From SAR86 cluster bacterium (GTDB lineage Bacteria > Pseudomonadota > Gammaproteobacteria > Pseudomonadales > Pseudohongiellaceae): a stretch of DNA of 64,000 bases. The stretch covers positions 28,387 to 92,386 of the forward strand of contig NVUL01000043.1 of the NCBI GenBank assembly GCA_002401885.1. The letters are read 5' to 3'. Both the position numbers and the translations under genes were made by a program. Positions 9,013-17,006 of the stretch are shown here, in pieces. Under the pieces are notes generated by a model. That model was not told the DNA's origin. It was given only the letters and a program-made list of their open reading frames with translations, and did not search any database. How positions within the stretch are numbered: position 1 is the stretch's first letter; every line of letters begins with the position of its first letter.

Positions 9013-9579
9013 ATGCCATTTGACATTACTATCACCCTCAGCGATGGAGACCTGCAGAAATTCCAGGAAAGCATCGACAAGGGAAAGCTCGCCGTCAACG
9101 ATCAAGAAAGTGCCGAAGCTATCGAGCAAAAGGCCTCAGAGCTGATCGAGCTTGCGACGGGCGGCAACTTGCCACAGTTTGTACACGATCGGATACTCCA
9201 GTTACAGATTCTGCTAAACATGATTAGAGACACAGAATGGAAACTTACGGAAGCAGAGATACAGAGTATTCGCGGGGCGCTCTATTATTTCGTCGACCCA
9301 GACGACTTGATCCCAGACCACATCCCTGGAATCGGCTTCCTAGATGATGCAATGTATGCAGAGATCATCGTTCAAGAACTTAGAACCGAGATAAAAATGT
9401 ATCAGGAATTCTGCCAATTTCGAATCTCTGAGGAAAACCGCCGGAGAAATAAGGGCATAGACCCTCATGTCGGGCGTGAAGACTGGATCTCTGACAAACG
9501 CGCCACGCTTCACGCACGCATGCGCGAGCGTCGTACTTTAAGTACTGGAGGCCGAGGCCTTCGTATGCGAATATTTTAG
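9013..9579 (+). CDS. DUF1232 (YkvA-like) protein, copy 2
   Basis: A 188-residue paralogue of the gene at 1169, with the same opening (MPFDITITLSDGDLQKF) and the same core (DDLIPDHIPGIGFLDDAM) at about residues 85-125. The tail is basic and ends with an arginine-rich segment. No signal peptide is apparent. It lies about 130 bp after the chorismate mutase gene and 16 bp before the best start of the M20 peptidase, so it may be cotranscribed with the latter. Function unknown for the family. Confidence 0.8.
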   Translation: MPFDITITLSDGDLQKFQESIDKGKLAVNDQESAEAIEQKASELIELATGGNLPQFVHDRILQLQILLNMIRDTEWKLTEAEIQSIRGALYYFVDPDDLIPDHIPGIGFLDDAMYAEIIVQELRTEIKMYQEFCQFRISEENRRRNKGIDPHVGREDWISDKRATLHARMRERRTLSTGGRGLRMRIF

Positions 9580-9595
9580 TAAGTTGGAGTTATCC

Positions 9596-10924
9596 TTGAA
9601 AAGCAATACTGCCTTCTTTGCTCTTAGCTTCGCAGCACTGCTTAGCTCGCTGCATTCATCGGTGCTGGCTCAGCAATCTGTAGTCCCCATCGATAGCGCG
9701 GTTCGAAGCTCGTTCGATGCCATTTCCTCTGATCCTCGTGTAACCGCAGGCCTGATAAGAATAGAAGCCAGAGAAGCAGAGATGGTTCGGGAACAATTTC
9801 GGCTAACCGAGATTCCCGCTCCTCCGTTTAAGGAAGAAGTGCGAGCCGCCTACTACTTAACATTGATGCAGGACCGCGGTCTGGAAGACGCCTATATCGA
9901 TAGTGAGGGAAATGCAATTGGAATTCGTCGCGGCAACGGTGACGGACCAACTCTCCTGATAGCCGCTCACCTAGACACAGTATTCCCGGAAGGCGTGGAT
10001 ACCAGCATCGAACTGCGTGGAGGACGCTATTATGCTCCCGGAATAGGTGATGACACCCGCGGCCTCGCTGCGATGCTTTCCATTATCGAGACACTCAACG
10101 ATTCGGGAATTCAGACTCATGGCGATATCATGTTTGCCGCAAACGTCGGCGAGGAAGGTAGGGGTGATTTACGCGGTATCAAGGCGATTTTTCGAGACCA
10201 CCCAGAGATAGATGGCTTCGTCTCTATCGATGGCGTTCGACTTCGGCGCATTACCACCGGCGGCACGGGAAGCAGACGCTTCGAGTTTCGCTTTAGCGGA
10301 CCTGGCGGACACTCCTTCGGGGCCTTCGGCTTAGCGAGTGCGGTACATGCCATGGGCAGGGCAATCAACAAGATAGCCGACTTTGAAACCCCGAGCTTCC
10401 CCAAGACCACATTCACTGTTGGCACGGTGGCCGGTGGCACATCCGTTAATTCAATCGCGGCAGATGCGGTATTCGCGCTCGATATGCGATCCAACGATCG
10501 GGCACAGTTGGCACTCTTGGAAGAACGCGCCAAGGCGGCAGCTCTGGAGGCTGTGGCCGAAGAGAACGCACGCTGGAATAACGGCGAGATCAGTGTGGAC
10601 TTTGTGTTGATTGGAGACCGCCCGGTGGGACGAACCGCTAGCGAGGACACACTAGTTCAGGCTGCCGCCCTCGCCTTCGACAAAGTTGGTATAGAACTAC
10701 AACAGCTGGGTATCTCCAGCACCGATTCAAATGTGCCCATGTCACTGGGAATTCCAGCGATAACCATCGCCGGAGGTGGCAATGGTGGTGGGGCACACTC
10801 CCCCGATGAGTGGTTCGTGCCGACGAATTCACATGAAGGTCCGCAGACTTCGTTTCTCATCACCTTAGCCATGGTAGGAATCCAAGGCGTAGACACCGGT
10901 CTCCTTGAACAACAGAACCGCTGA
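9596..10924 (+). CDS. Secreted M20 family zinc peptidase
   Basis: Di-zinc exopeptidase of the M20 family (peptidase T/CPG2-like). Ligand motifs are visible in order: LIAAHLDTVF (His, catalytic Asp), GIGDDTRGLAAM (bridging Asp), GEEGRGDL (catalytic Glu-Glu) and GGGAHSPDEW (C-terminal His), with a dimerisation-domain GGHSFGAFG stretch between. The track begins at TTG 9584, but the TTG at 9596 has GGAG about six bases upstream and yields MKSNTAFF followed by a signal peptide ending SVLAQQS. I therefore prefer 9596. It likely works in the periplasm on small peptides. It immediately follows the second DUF1232 gene. Confidence 0.87.
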   Translation: MKSNTAFFALSFAALLSSLHSSVLAQQSVVPIDSAVRSSFDAISSDPRVTAGLIRIEAREAEMVREQFRLTEIPAPPFKEEVRAAYYLTLMQDRGLEDAYIDSEGNAIGIRRGNGDGPTLLIAAHLDTVFPEGVDTSIELRGGRYYAPGIGDDTRGLAAMLSIIETLNDSGIQTHGDIMFAANVGEEGRGDLRGIKAIFRDHPEIDGFVSIDGVRLRRITTGGTGSRRFEFRFSGPGGHSFGAFGLASAVHAMGRAINKIADFETPSFPKTTFTVGTVAGGTSVNSIAADAVFALDMRSNDRAQLALLEERAKAAALEAVAEENARWNNGEISVDFVLIGDRPVGRTASEDTLVQAAALAFDKVGIELQQLGISSTDSNVPMSLGIPAITIAGGGNGGGAHSPDEWFVPTNSHEGPQTSFLITLAMVGIQGVDTGLLEQQNR

Positions 10925-11006
10925 GTTCTTCAGGCGATAGGAAATGAGGACATGCGAACTCGAACGTCTTAGGCACTCAATCTAACGAGAATTCGACATC
11001 TAGGGA

Positions 11007-11627
11007 CTAATCTAGCACAGACTTCTTCTCGTCCCTCTCTGTCTTTTCGGTCAATGTCGACTTAGCAAAACTAAGAGGATATTGCTGATAGAAGCGATAG
11101 AAACCCTTCAGGCTAAATTCGTTCAACACTTTTTGGCTATAGCCTCTGCGCCTGTTTCGAAATTCATCGTAGTCCCTATAACGTAGCGTATGTAAACAAT
11201 GCTTGCATACCACGAGCCCATGTTCGGACAACGAAACTTCACCGCTGCCGCGAATCTTAAGCAGTTTGTAGTCGTCTGAAATCTTTGTAGTAACGAGATA
11301 TTCCAGTACTGGATGCTCCACTAACTGCGCCTCCAATTGTGAACACCACGCAAGATGGTAGCTTGGGTATTCCCTATGATTCCTATACCAAATCTCATCC
11401 GGAATATAGGCCAGAACCCTGCTATTCTTGATCGCCAAGGTTTTATCTGGAAGCACTCGCAATCCATCAGCCTTCAACAGCATACCTGGATCTTCCAATG
11501 CCGAACGCTCGCTGCCGGTTAGATGAATAGCTGGATCGAACAACTCGAAATAGCCAAGCTCTTCTGTGCCAATCTTCTTGCGCAACTCGTTAAAGGATTC
11601 GAAATCTTTGAAGTCTGGTAGTTTCAC
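11007..11627 (-). CDS. Unknown protein with putative zinc site, third gene of ZorAB-like operon
   Basis: A 206-residue soluble protein with no signal peptide or membrane segment and no recognised catalytic motif. It contains H91-x3-C95 (YHLAWC) and, some 45 residues later, C141-x2-C144 (VCKHCLHTLRYRDY), a spacing that could make a four-ligand zinc site. I have a vague recollection of similar modules in proteins near nucleases and phage-defence genes, but cannot verify it. The C-terminus is basic and aromatic (GFYRFYQQYPLSF) with a charged tail. It starts 9 bp after the OmpA-like gene, so it is the last gene of the same operon and probably works with that channel complex. Confidence 0.55.
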   Translation of the reverse strand: MKLPDFKDFESFNELRKKIGTEELGYFELFDPAIHLTGSERSALEDPGMLLKADGLRVLPDKTLAIKNSRVLAYIPDEIWYRNHREYPSYHLAWCSQLEAQLVEHPVLEYLVTTKISDDYKLLKIRGSGEVSLSEHGLVVCKHCLHTLRYRDYDEFRNRRRGYSQKVLNEFSLKGFYRFYQQYPLSFAKSTLTEKTERDEKKSVLD

Positions 11628-11636
11628 GCGACGTTC

Positions 11637-12338
11637 CTAGCGGATTTCTTCTAGAATCGTAGAGAGGCGCTTTTCAGCGTCCGTAATTACAACAAACTCA
11701 ACGCGTCTCGATCGCTCAGCATCCTCAAGGCCATCCTCTTGCAGAATTAATTGGGAGGAAGAAAGACCATTCGCAGTCATACGCTCACGCAGCCAACTCT
11801 TTTCATGCGCGACGGTTTCGAGCGCAAACAGAAAACCTAAGGTCGTTCGAGTACGTTCCTGGGAAAGCGCCATGTTCCTCATATACGCTTCATCGCTATC
11901 TGCAGCGAAAGACCAAGAGCTAGAGGTATGCCCCTCGATTCGCAGCTCGAGAATATCGTCGCGGTATTCTTCGGACGTGAGAATAGCCGAATAACGCGGG
12001 AAAAAGTCACTAAGTATCGCCGAAAACTCAGCCTTGAGGTCAGACTCACCCTCCTCGAATAGCAAACTGGTATTGGTGAAACGGAACTTTAGATCTTCCC
12101 CCAGCTCCGCTCCCCACAGCGGCAGGTCTTCGTCGAACTCCGCGAGCAAGTCCTCATACAACTCTTCGCGCAGATCTTCGTAGAGGACAACTACTCTTTC
12201 AATCTCATCATTCTTGCGCTCTACAATAACCAGATACATTACGGAAATAAGCAGAAAGAGCATCATCAACCCGCTCATCAGATCGCTGACCGCGATCCAA
12301 TGCTCTTCCGTTTCCTGTTCTATTTCAGCACCTAACAT
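11637..12338 (-). CDS. MotB/ZorB-like OmpA-domain protein
   Basis: A 233-residue protein with one N-terminal membrane helix (DLMSGLMMLFLLISVMYLVIV) preceded by a conserved-type aspartate (D19), the position that carries protons in MotB/ExbD/TolR/ZorB subunits. A coiled linker follows, then an OmpA-like peptidoglycan-binding domain with LRIEGHTSSSW, an arginine pair in ERSRRVEFVVIT and the helical segment LSQERTRTTLGFL. It partners with the MotA-like protein 6 bp upstream. The OmpA domain carries an insertion around the LFALETVAHEKSW region. No flagellar genes occur nearby, so a flagellar stator is unlikely; a ZorB-type or other cell-wall-anchored ion-driven complex fits better. Confidence 0.78.
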   Translation of the reverse strand: MLGAEIEQETEEHWIAVSDLMSGLMMLFLLISVMYLVIVERKNDEIERVVVLYEDLREELYEDLLAEFDEDLPLWGAELGEDLKFRFTNTSLLFEEGESDLKAEFSAILSDFFPRYSAILTSEEYRDDILELRIEGHTSSSWSFAADSDEAYMRNMALSQERTRTTLGFLFALETVAHEKSWLRERMTANGLSSSQLILQEDGLEDAERSRRVEFVVITDAEKRLSTILEEIR

Positions 12339-12344
12339 AACGAC

Positions 12345-13574
12345 CTATTTCGATGTTTGCGGGCGCTTGCCCGATTGCTGCTCTGCCATCAACAGCAATT
12401 CGCGAAGCCTATCGGTTAGCGGGACATAGTCGTTCACAAACTTCTCCGATAATGCTGTCAATTGGTAGCCGAAGGTCTGCAACGCTTGGGTCAATTCCTT
12501 CTCCATAGACTGATCGAGGAGCTGCATCTGCTTCTCTGTTTTTTCAGTCATCGCCTCTACGTGTTCGGCGAGGCCAGAATGGGCCTGATTGACCGAACTC
12601 GCCAAGCTCAATGTAACCTGTTCAACAGTTCCGGAAATATCGCGTGCCGCGCTTGCAAGCACTTGCGTCAGGCTTTCATTGTTCTGCTCGATGCTCGCAC
12701 TCAACTTTAACGTCAGTTCGGAAACATAGTCACCAAGTGCGGGCAACCCTTCCGATGCCTGGCCTACTAAACCAGACAACCCCGAAATGTATCCTTCTAG
12801 ATTGGATGTTTGCTGCTCAAGACCACTCAACAAATTGCCTAAAGATTCGGCAACTTTATTGAAGTTTTGCGAATGCACCATCATCTGCTCGTAAGATTGG
12901 CTCGCATGACTAATCACCTCAATACTCGCCTTCTGGGCCCTCAGCATAGCGTCCAACTGACTCGAATAACTTTGCTGCCATTGCAACAGACGACCTAATG
13001 ACTCGTTAAATTTTTGGAAGTTCTCGCCATATTGCACTTCGATGCGGCTATTAAACTCCGTCATCACTTTAGCGAGGGCCGTCGTCAGCGCATCACTATT
13101 CGCTGCTACCATCTGCTGCTGATAGGAACGCGTGGATGCAAGCAAGGCCTGACTGTCGGCACGGCTCTCCTCACGCAACTCCTCAAGATTCGAATTCAGA
13201 GTAATGATGGTATTGTTCAGGTCGGAGACCGTAGCCGGCTTTTCAATGCTGTCCGAATTTTTCCTGAGCGAAGACAGGGTATTACGCAGCCTGATACTCA
13301 AGCCGCCCAATATCCCAACGATTGAGGACCATACTGCCACGCCTAAGCCATCGATCATTATCGGCACGCTGGCCTCGATATTAGCGCTATCGAAGCGCAT
13401 CAAGCCAAACGCGATACCCAAGAAGGTACCGAAAATACCGAAACTGGTCAGTATAGAGGGTGCGCTGCGTACGGTTTGCGCCGAGTAACTCGGGCCGTGG
13501 AAATAGGCAATAAGCAGCAGCATGAAGCCTATTAAACCCCAGGTTACTGAACTCAAATCAGCCAATTCAATCAT
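12345..13574 (-). CDS. MotA/TolQ/ExbB-type channel with long coiled tail (ZorA-like)
   Basis: A 409-residue membrane protein. Three membrane segments lie at about residues 11-26, 41-60 and 72-96; the motif APSILTSFGIFGTFLGIAFGL is the hallmark of the MotA/TolQ/ExbB fold and very like ZorA. The remaining 300 residues are almost entirely helical, Gln/Ser/Glu-rich coiled coil, comparable to the long cytoplasmic tail of ZorA in the Zorya anti-phage system, though shorter than in characterised ZorA proteins. It is the first gene of an operon with the OmpA-domain partner and an unknown 206-residue protein. No ZorC, ZorD or ZorE is present in the window. Confidence 0.75.
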   Translation of the reverse strand: MIELADLSSVTWGLIGFMLLLIAYFHGPSYSAQTVRSAPSILTSFGIFGTFLGIAFGLMRFDSANIEASVPIMIDGLGVAVWSSIVGILGGLSIRLRNTLSSLRKNSDSIEKPATVSDLNNTIITLNSNLEELREESRADSQALLASTRSYQQQMVAANSDALTTALAKVMTEFNSRIEVQYGENFQKFNESLGRLLQWQQSYSSQLDAMLRAQKASIEVISHASQSYEQMMVHSQNFNKVAESLGNLLSGLEQQTSNLEGYISGLSGLVGQASEGLPALGDYVSELTLKLSASIEQNNESLTQVLASAARDISGTVEQVTLSLASSVNQAHSGLAEHVEAMTEKTEKQMQLLDQSMEKELTQALQTFGYQLTALSEKFVNDYVPLTDRLRELLLMAEQQSGKRPQTSK

Positions 13575-13654
13575 TCTCTCTCACCCATGAAATTCACCGG
13601 ACAACCGCCCGTCGCCGCTATTCTCTCGAGCTGATCTCAAATCCTAGCACCCGA

Positions 13655-13678
13655 TAAAAAACCCGCGGCGAAGCGGGT
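13655..13678 (-). terminator. Rho-independent terminator
   Basis: On the minus strand ACCCGC, a six-base loop TTCGCC and GCGGGT form a GC-rich hairpin followed by six T. It lies about 50 bp after the stop of the gene at 13727-14560 and isolates it from the ZorAB-like operon downstream. Confidence 0.85.
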
Positions 13679-13726
13679 CTCAATGCATGAAAAACTCAGA
13701 TAGATTACATAACCTAGGATATTGCC

Positions 13727-14560
13727 CTATTCTACGTCCGCGCCCTTGCGTAGATGACCGTAAATGAGCTCCTCTGTAAATTCAACGCATTTGAATTCAA
13801 GTAGCTGCATGTTTTCATCGAGCCTGCGGTATAGCGGGAAGCTTAATGTCCACGCTTCGGTATACACATTGGGATCTTCCAGCGTTGCCTCGTACATGAG
13901 GGTGTTCGGCCCCATATGCGTGTAGCGCTCAGTTACCCTCAGTGCATCGCTGTGATGATTTCCCGCGTGATCTAACCATGTGTCAGGCACTTGATCAGTT
14001 ACATCAATGACCAAGCTATCGCCTTCGAAATGCCCGCGCGAATGCCCCATCCAGCTAAATATCGGCGCCTCGAAATTGGGACGACTCATATAGACAATAC
14101 GGCTTGCACTCGCAAACTCATAAGCCATAACAACATGCTCTGGAGATTGAATAATCTGGAAGGGGAACGGTAGATAGGTCGCTCTCGGCACACCTGGCAT
14201 ATAACACTTTACGACCGGATCCAGCGACAACCAATCCTCTCTATTCTCCTGCTGTTTCGCGCGAGCCTCCGAGGTATAAGGAATATTCCCTCCCTCGACA
14301 ATGCCCAATCCAGCAGGGATTGCCCCTATCGCCCCTAATTCAACGAGGGGGCTAAAGTCCGCTGCATGAGGCTCTACATTCCAATGCGCGCTGCCGATTG
14401 CCTGCCAAATACCATTAAAGTCTGGTTTTTCGTCAGCGGTTCTTGGTACAAAATCACGCTCTGCCGCTACGCTGACAACACTCAGCATAGCTAAAAGCGA
14501 TGTAGCTATTAGTACATAAAAGCGCGGCTTTAAGCCGTTTATTGCCGGATAATCTGTCAT
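13727..14560 (-). CDS. Secreted protein of unknown function (PDFNGIWQ family)
   Basis: The ATG at 14560 has GGAG six bases upstream and gives MTDYPAINGLKPRF followed by a hydrophobic stretch and VSVAAERD, a signal peptide; the track start 27 bases earlier lacks this support. The mature protein begins with DEKPDFNGIWQ, a motif I recognise from a large, uncharacterised secreted family in Acidobacteria and Proteobacteria. Other features are a cysteine in VVKCYMPG, the segment MSRPNFEAP and a GDSLVIDVT strand consistent with a beta-rich fold. Single-gene unit with its own terminator. Function unknown. Confidence 0.65.
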   Translation of the reverse strand: MTDYPAINGLKPRFYVLIATSLLAMLSVVSVAAERDFVPRTADEKPDFNGIWQAIGSAHWNVEPHAADFSPLVELGAIGAIPAGLGIVEGGNIPYTSEARAKQQENREDWLSLDPVVKCYMPGVPRATYLPFPFQIIQSPEHVVMAYEFASASRIVYMSRPNFEAPIFSWMGHSRGHFEGDSLVIDVTDQVPDTWLDHAGNHHSDALRVTERYTHMGPNTLMYEATLEDPNVYTEAWTLSFPLYRRLDENMQLLEFKCVEFTEELIYGHLRKGADVE

Positions 14561-14830
14561 TACTAGCTCCCATATCCTTGTTTTCAACTACCATATCACT
14601 TTCGGGAGGGCAGCCAAATTCTAAATAGTGAGTAATACTGGTGAACTCGACTGATTCGTGTTGACAGCGGTGCCATGCTCAGCTAAATATTCAGCATCAG
14701 AAATACTGTGTTTACCAAGCAATTCTAGAGCAAGCGGGTGCAGCCTTCGTGCTGAGATGGAATGCTTCATTGATCCGCTTGTTGCCTAGGCATGATTGCC
14801 ACATAACGAATAAAGCCTCTCAGAGAAGGG

Positions 14831-15328
14831 TTGGATAAACTGGAAACACTAGCCAGACTCGAAGAAACCCCACTCAGCATACTGATGCGGGAATCAGGGA
14901 TCGCGTTCTTCAGTTCGCTAACCCTGCATTCGCTCGGAATGGCATTCGTCGTGGGAATAAATTTTGCTGTCGCATTGCGACTCATTGGCTTTGCGCCTCG
15001 CATAGAGATAGCAGCCCTAAGCCGTTTCTACGTAATACACTGGTACGCTGCCGCTCTGATCTTCATCTCTGGGACCGCCTTGCTGCTGGCATATCCGGCG
15101 AAGGCACTTACCAATCCAGTGTTCTATATAAAGCTTTGTGCAGTAGTTATTGCGCTGCTGATAAGCAGGCGCATTCAAAGCACATTTTCAAATAAACCTG
15201 AGGTCTCTATCGATAGCGTCTCTATCAAACTCGCTTACCTCTCTATTGCGCTATGGGTAATTACGTTGACCGCCGGGCGATTTCTCGCCTACACCCACAG
15301 CACTCTCCTTGCCTCGCGATTTTACTGA
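14831..15328 (+). CDS. Four-TM membrane protein, tandem paralogue A
   Basis: A 165-residue protein with four hydrophobic helices. Recurring features shared with the next gene are a histidine followed by glycine in TM1 (LHSLGMAFVVG), LRLIGFA at its end, a loop ending NPVFYIK before TM3, and TAGRFLAYTH after TM4. In-membrane histidines could bind heme, but this is a guess. The TTG at 14831 sits directly on an AGAAGG sequence, so the true start may be slightly downstream; the frame is closed by a TAA at 14804. Unknown function. It ends seven bases before the second copy starts. Confidence 0.6.
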   Translation: MDKLETLARLEETPLSILMRESGIAFFSSLTLHSLGMAFVVGINFAVALRLIGFAPRIEIAALSRFYVIHWYAAALIFISGTALLLAYPAKALTNPVFYIKLCAVVIALLISRRIQSTFSNKPEVSIDSVSIKLAYLSIALWVITLTAGRFLAYTHSTLLASRFY

Positions 15329-15334
15329 GCGGCC

Positions 15335-15841
15335 ATGATTGATTTTTTACTTAATTTCTCACAGACAACCGGCATCTATACCTTCATGAATTCGTCCTGG
15401 GGTTGGCCTATCGCTGAGTCCATCCATTTCTTCGGCCTCTGCCTGCTAATTGGAACCGTCGGCTTATTTGATCTACGAATGATGGGTTTTGCGAATGAGA
15501 TTTCACTATCTGAATTGCACCGATTGATACCCATCGGGGTAGTCGGCTATTTGTTAAATGTGATTACTGGCACCATGTTCCTAAGCACCGCCCCAGATCA
15601 GTATCTTTACAATCCTGCCGTGCAATCAAAATTATTCTTCATGCTGATCGCTGGCATTAATATGATGTTTTTCTATGCCACCACCGCCGCAGAGGTTAAG
15701 TCTGAAGCCCGCGCTTCACGGGTAATTTTACGCGCCAAAATCATGGCCGCTATTTCCCTTAGCTGCTGGTGTGCTGTAATAGTTTGTGGCCGGCTTATAA
15801 CTTACTATCGCCCTCCCTATCATTGGTGCCTATGGTGTTAG
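15335..15841 (+). CDS. Four-TM membrane protein, tandem paralogue B
   Basis: A 168-residue membrane protein related to the gene before it: SIHFFGLCLLIGTVGLFDLR in TM1, a NPAVQSK loop before TM3, and CGRLITYYR after TM4. The pattern of H..G, LR..GF, P...K and GR...Y is kept in both copies, so they arose by duplication and may form a heterodimer. The C-terminus is short and carries two cysteines (HWCLWC). Probably cotranscribed with the upstream copy. Function unknown. Confidence 0.62.
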   Translation: MIDFLLNFSQTTGIYTFMNSSWGWPIAESIHFFGLCLLIGTVGLFDLRMMGFANEISLSELHRLIPIGVVGYLLNVITGTMFLSTAPDQYLYNPAVQSKLFFMLIAGINMMFFYATTAAEVKSEARASRVILRAKIMAAISLSCWCAVIVCGRLITYYRPPYHWCLWC

Positions 15842-15991
15842 CAAGGCAGTTCAGTTCGCGTTCCAATTGAATTTCCGACTGATCTGAATTAGTCTTCCTG
15901 CGCTTGTTGAAGCGCTGATTATCTAGCACCGAAACAAATCTGTAGAACCGCCCTCAGCGTAGTATAAACATTAACCTTAGAATGGCTCAAA

Positions 15992-16765
15992 ATGAAACTT
16001 CGATCAGAACATTCCATCGGGATATTTCACATCCGCATCAACTGGCTATTCGCAGTCTGCGTGTTTATGACCGCCACCGCCTTTGCCCGGCTCGGTTTGT
16101 GGCAACTAGATCGAGCTGCGGAAAAGGTCGAAGCACAGACCGCCCTTGTCATTGAGTCCAGCCTGAATGCCGCTCCGATCGAGAGTATCCCCGCCGGGCA
16201 TCTGCATCGCGCAAATCCAGAATTGCAGAACCGACATGTCTCAATGAAGGGTGAATTTGTGAATGACCGCAGCATCCTCTTATTGGCCGAATTCTTCCAG
16301 GGGATGATTGGCTACGGCGTGGTGACGCCGTTTCGGCTTGAAAGCAACGGTCAACTCATTCTCGTCAACAGGGGTTGGACCACAGGTATCCTGCCACCGG
16401 ATACCCCGCCGAATTTGCGTCCTGTATTCGGGCCGGTAGAGATTACCGGCCAGATCTACGTGCCCCCCGAAAATGCGCGGGTACTGGCTAGCCAGATCGA
16501 TGCATCAAGCTGGCCACTACGCATGCGCAGCCTCGAAATCGACGTAATAACCGATATTATCGATGAGCCGTTGTTTCCCTTCGAGATTCGACTCACGGAG
16601 GAACAGGATGGCGTGCTGGTCCGTCATTGGCCCGCCGTGAATGCGGATGTTAATCAGAATTTATCCTATTCAGTTCAATGGTTTAGCCTCGCTTTGTTAG
16701 TTCTTTTCGCAAGTTTACTTGCCAGCAGCAACCTCTGGACTCTACTCCGCGGCAGCAAACCCTAG
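15992..16765 (+). CDS. SURF1 family protein (cytochrome oxidase assembly)
   Basis: A 257-residue protein with an N-terminal membrane helix carrying the SURF1 signature RLGLWQLDRAAEKVEAQ, a large periplasmic domain with ILLLAEFFQGMIGYGVVTPF and ILVNRGWTTG, and a C-terminal membrane helix starting LSYSVQWFSLALLVLF. SURF1 assists heme a insertion into cytochrome c oxidase subunit I. The rest of the cox/cta cluster is not in this window, which is unusual since the gene commonly sits with coxC and ctaA. The family call is secure from the two terminal motifs. Confidence 0.9.
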   Translation: MKLRSEHSIGIFHIRINWLFAVCVFMTATAFARLGLWQLDRAAEKVEAQTALVIESSLNAAPIESIPAGHLHRANPELQNRHVSMKGEFVNDRSILLLAEFFQGMIGYGVVTPFRLESNGQLILVNRGWTTGILPPDTPPNLRPVFGPVEITGQIYVPPENARVLASQIDASSWPLRMRSLEIDVITDIIDEPLFPFEIRLTEEQDGVLVRHWPAVNADVNQNLSYSVQWFSLALLVLFASLLASSNLWTLLRGSKP

Positions 16766-16863
16766 AACGGCTATTTCTTCCCTTTTCGTTCCAGGACTGG
16801 CTTATTTCGGAATATGTCGAAAAATCAACCAGTTTTCAGCCTATTAGCAGAGTTGAGTTACTG

Positions 16864-16914
16864 ATTATTCGACCTATTCGCCGTCCAGAAAAATTCAACT
16901 ATTAGTCGAATAAT
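16864..16914. promoter_or_regulatory. Long inverted repeat upstream of the cytochrome c/monooxygenase-like gene
   Basis: ATTATTCGAC and its exact reverse complement GTCGAATAAT are separated by 31 bp, ending about 90 bp before the ATG of the gene at 17007. The arms and their AT-rich surroundings suit a pair of operator half-sites or a promoter-proximal cruciform. No regulator can be assigned. Confidence 0.4.
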
Positions 16915-17006
16915 GCTATTGTGCGGTAGTTATTTTCTAAGCACCGAATTCAATTTTTACTATCAACAGATAGCCGATCAAACCAGCTATTGAGGAGTAG
17001 CAAACA

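Noticed and set aside
12338-12345. Flagellar stator identity for the MotA/MotB-like pair
   Set aside because: No flagellar genes occur nearby, and the long coiled tail and extra gene fit a ZorAB-like complex better.
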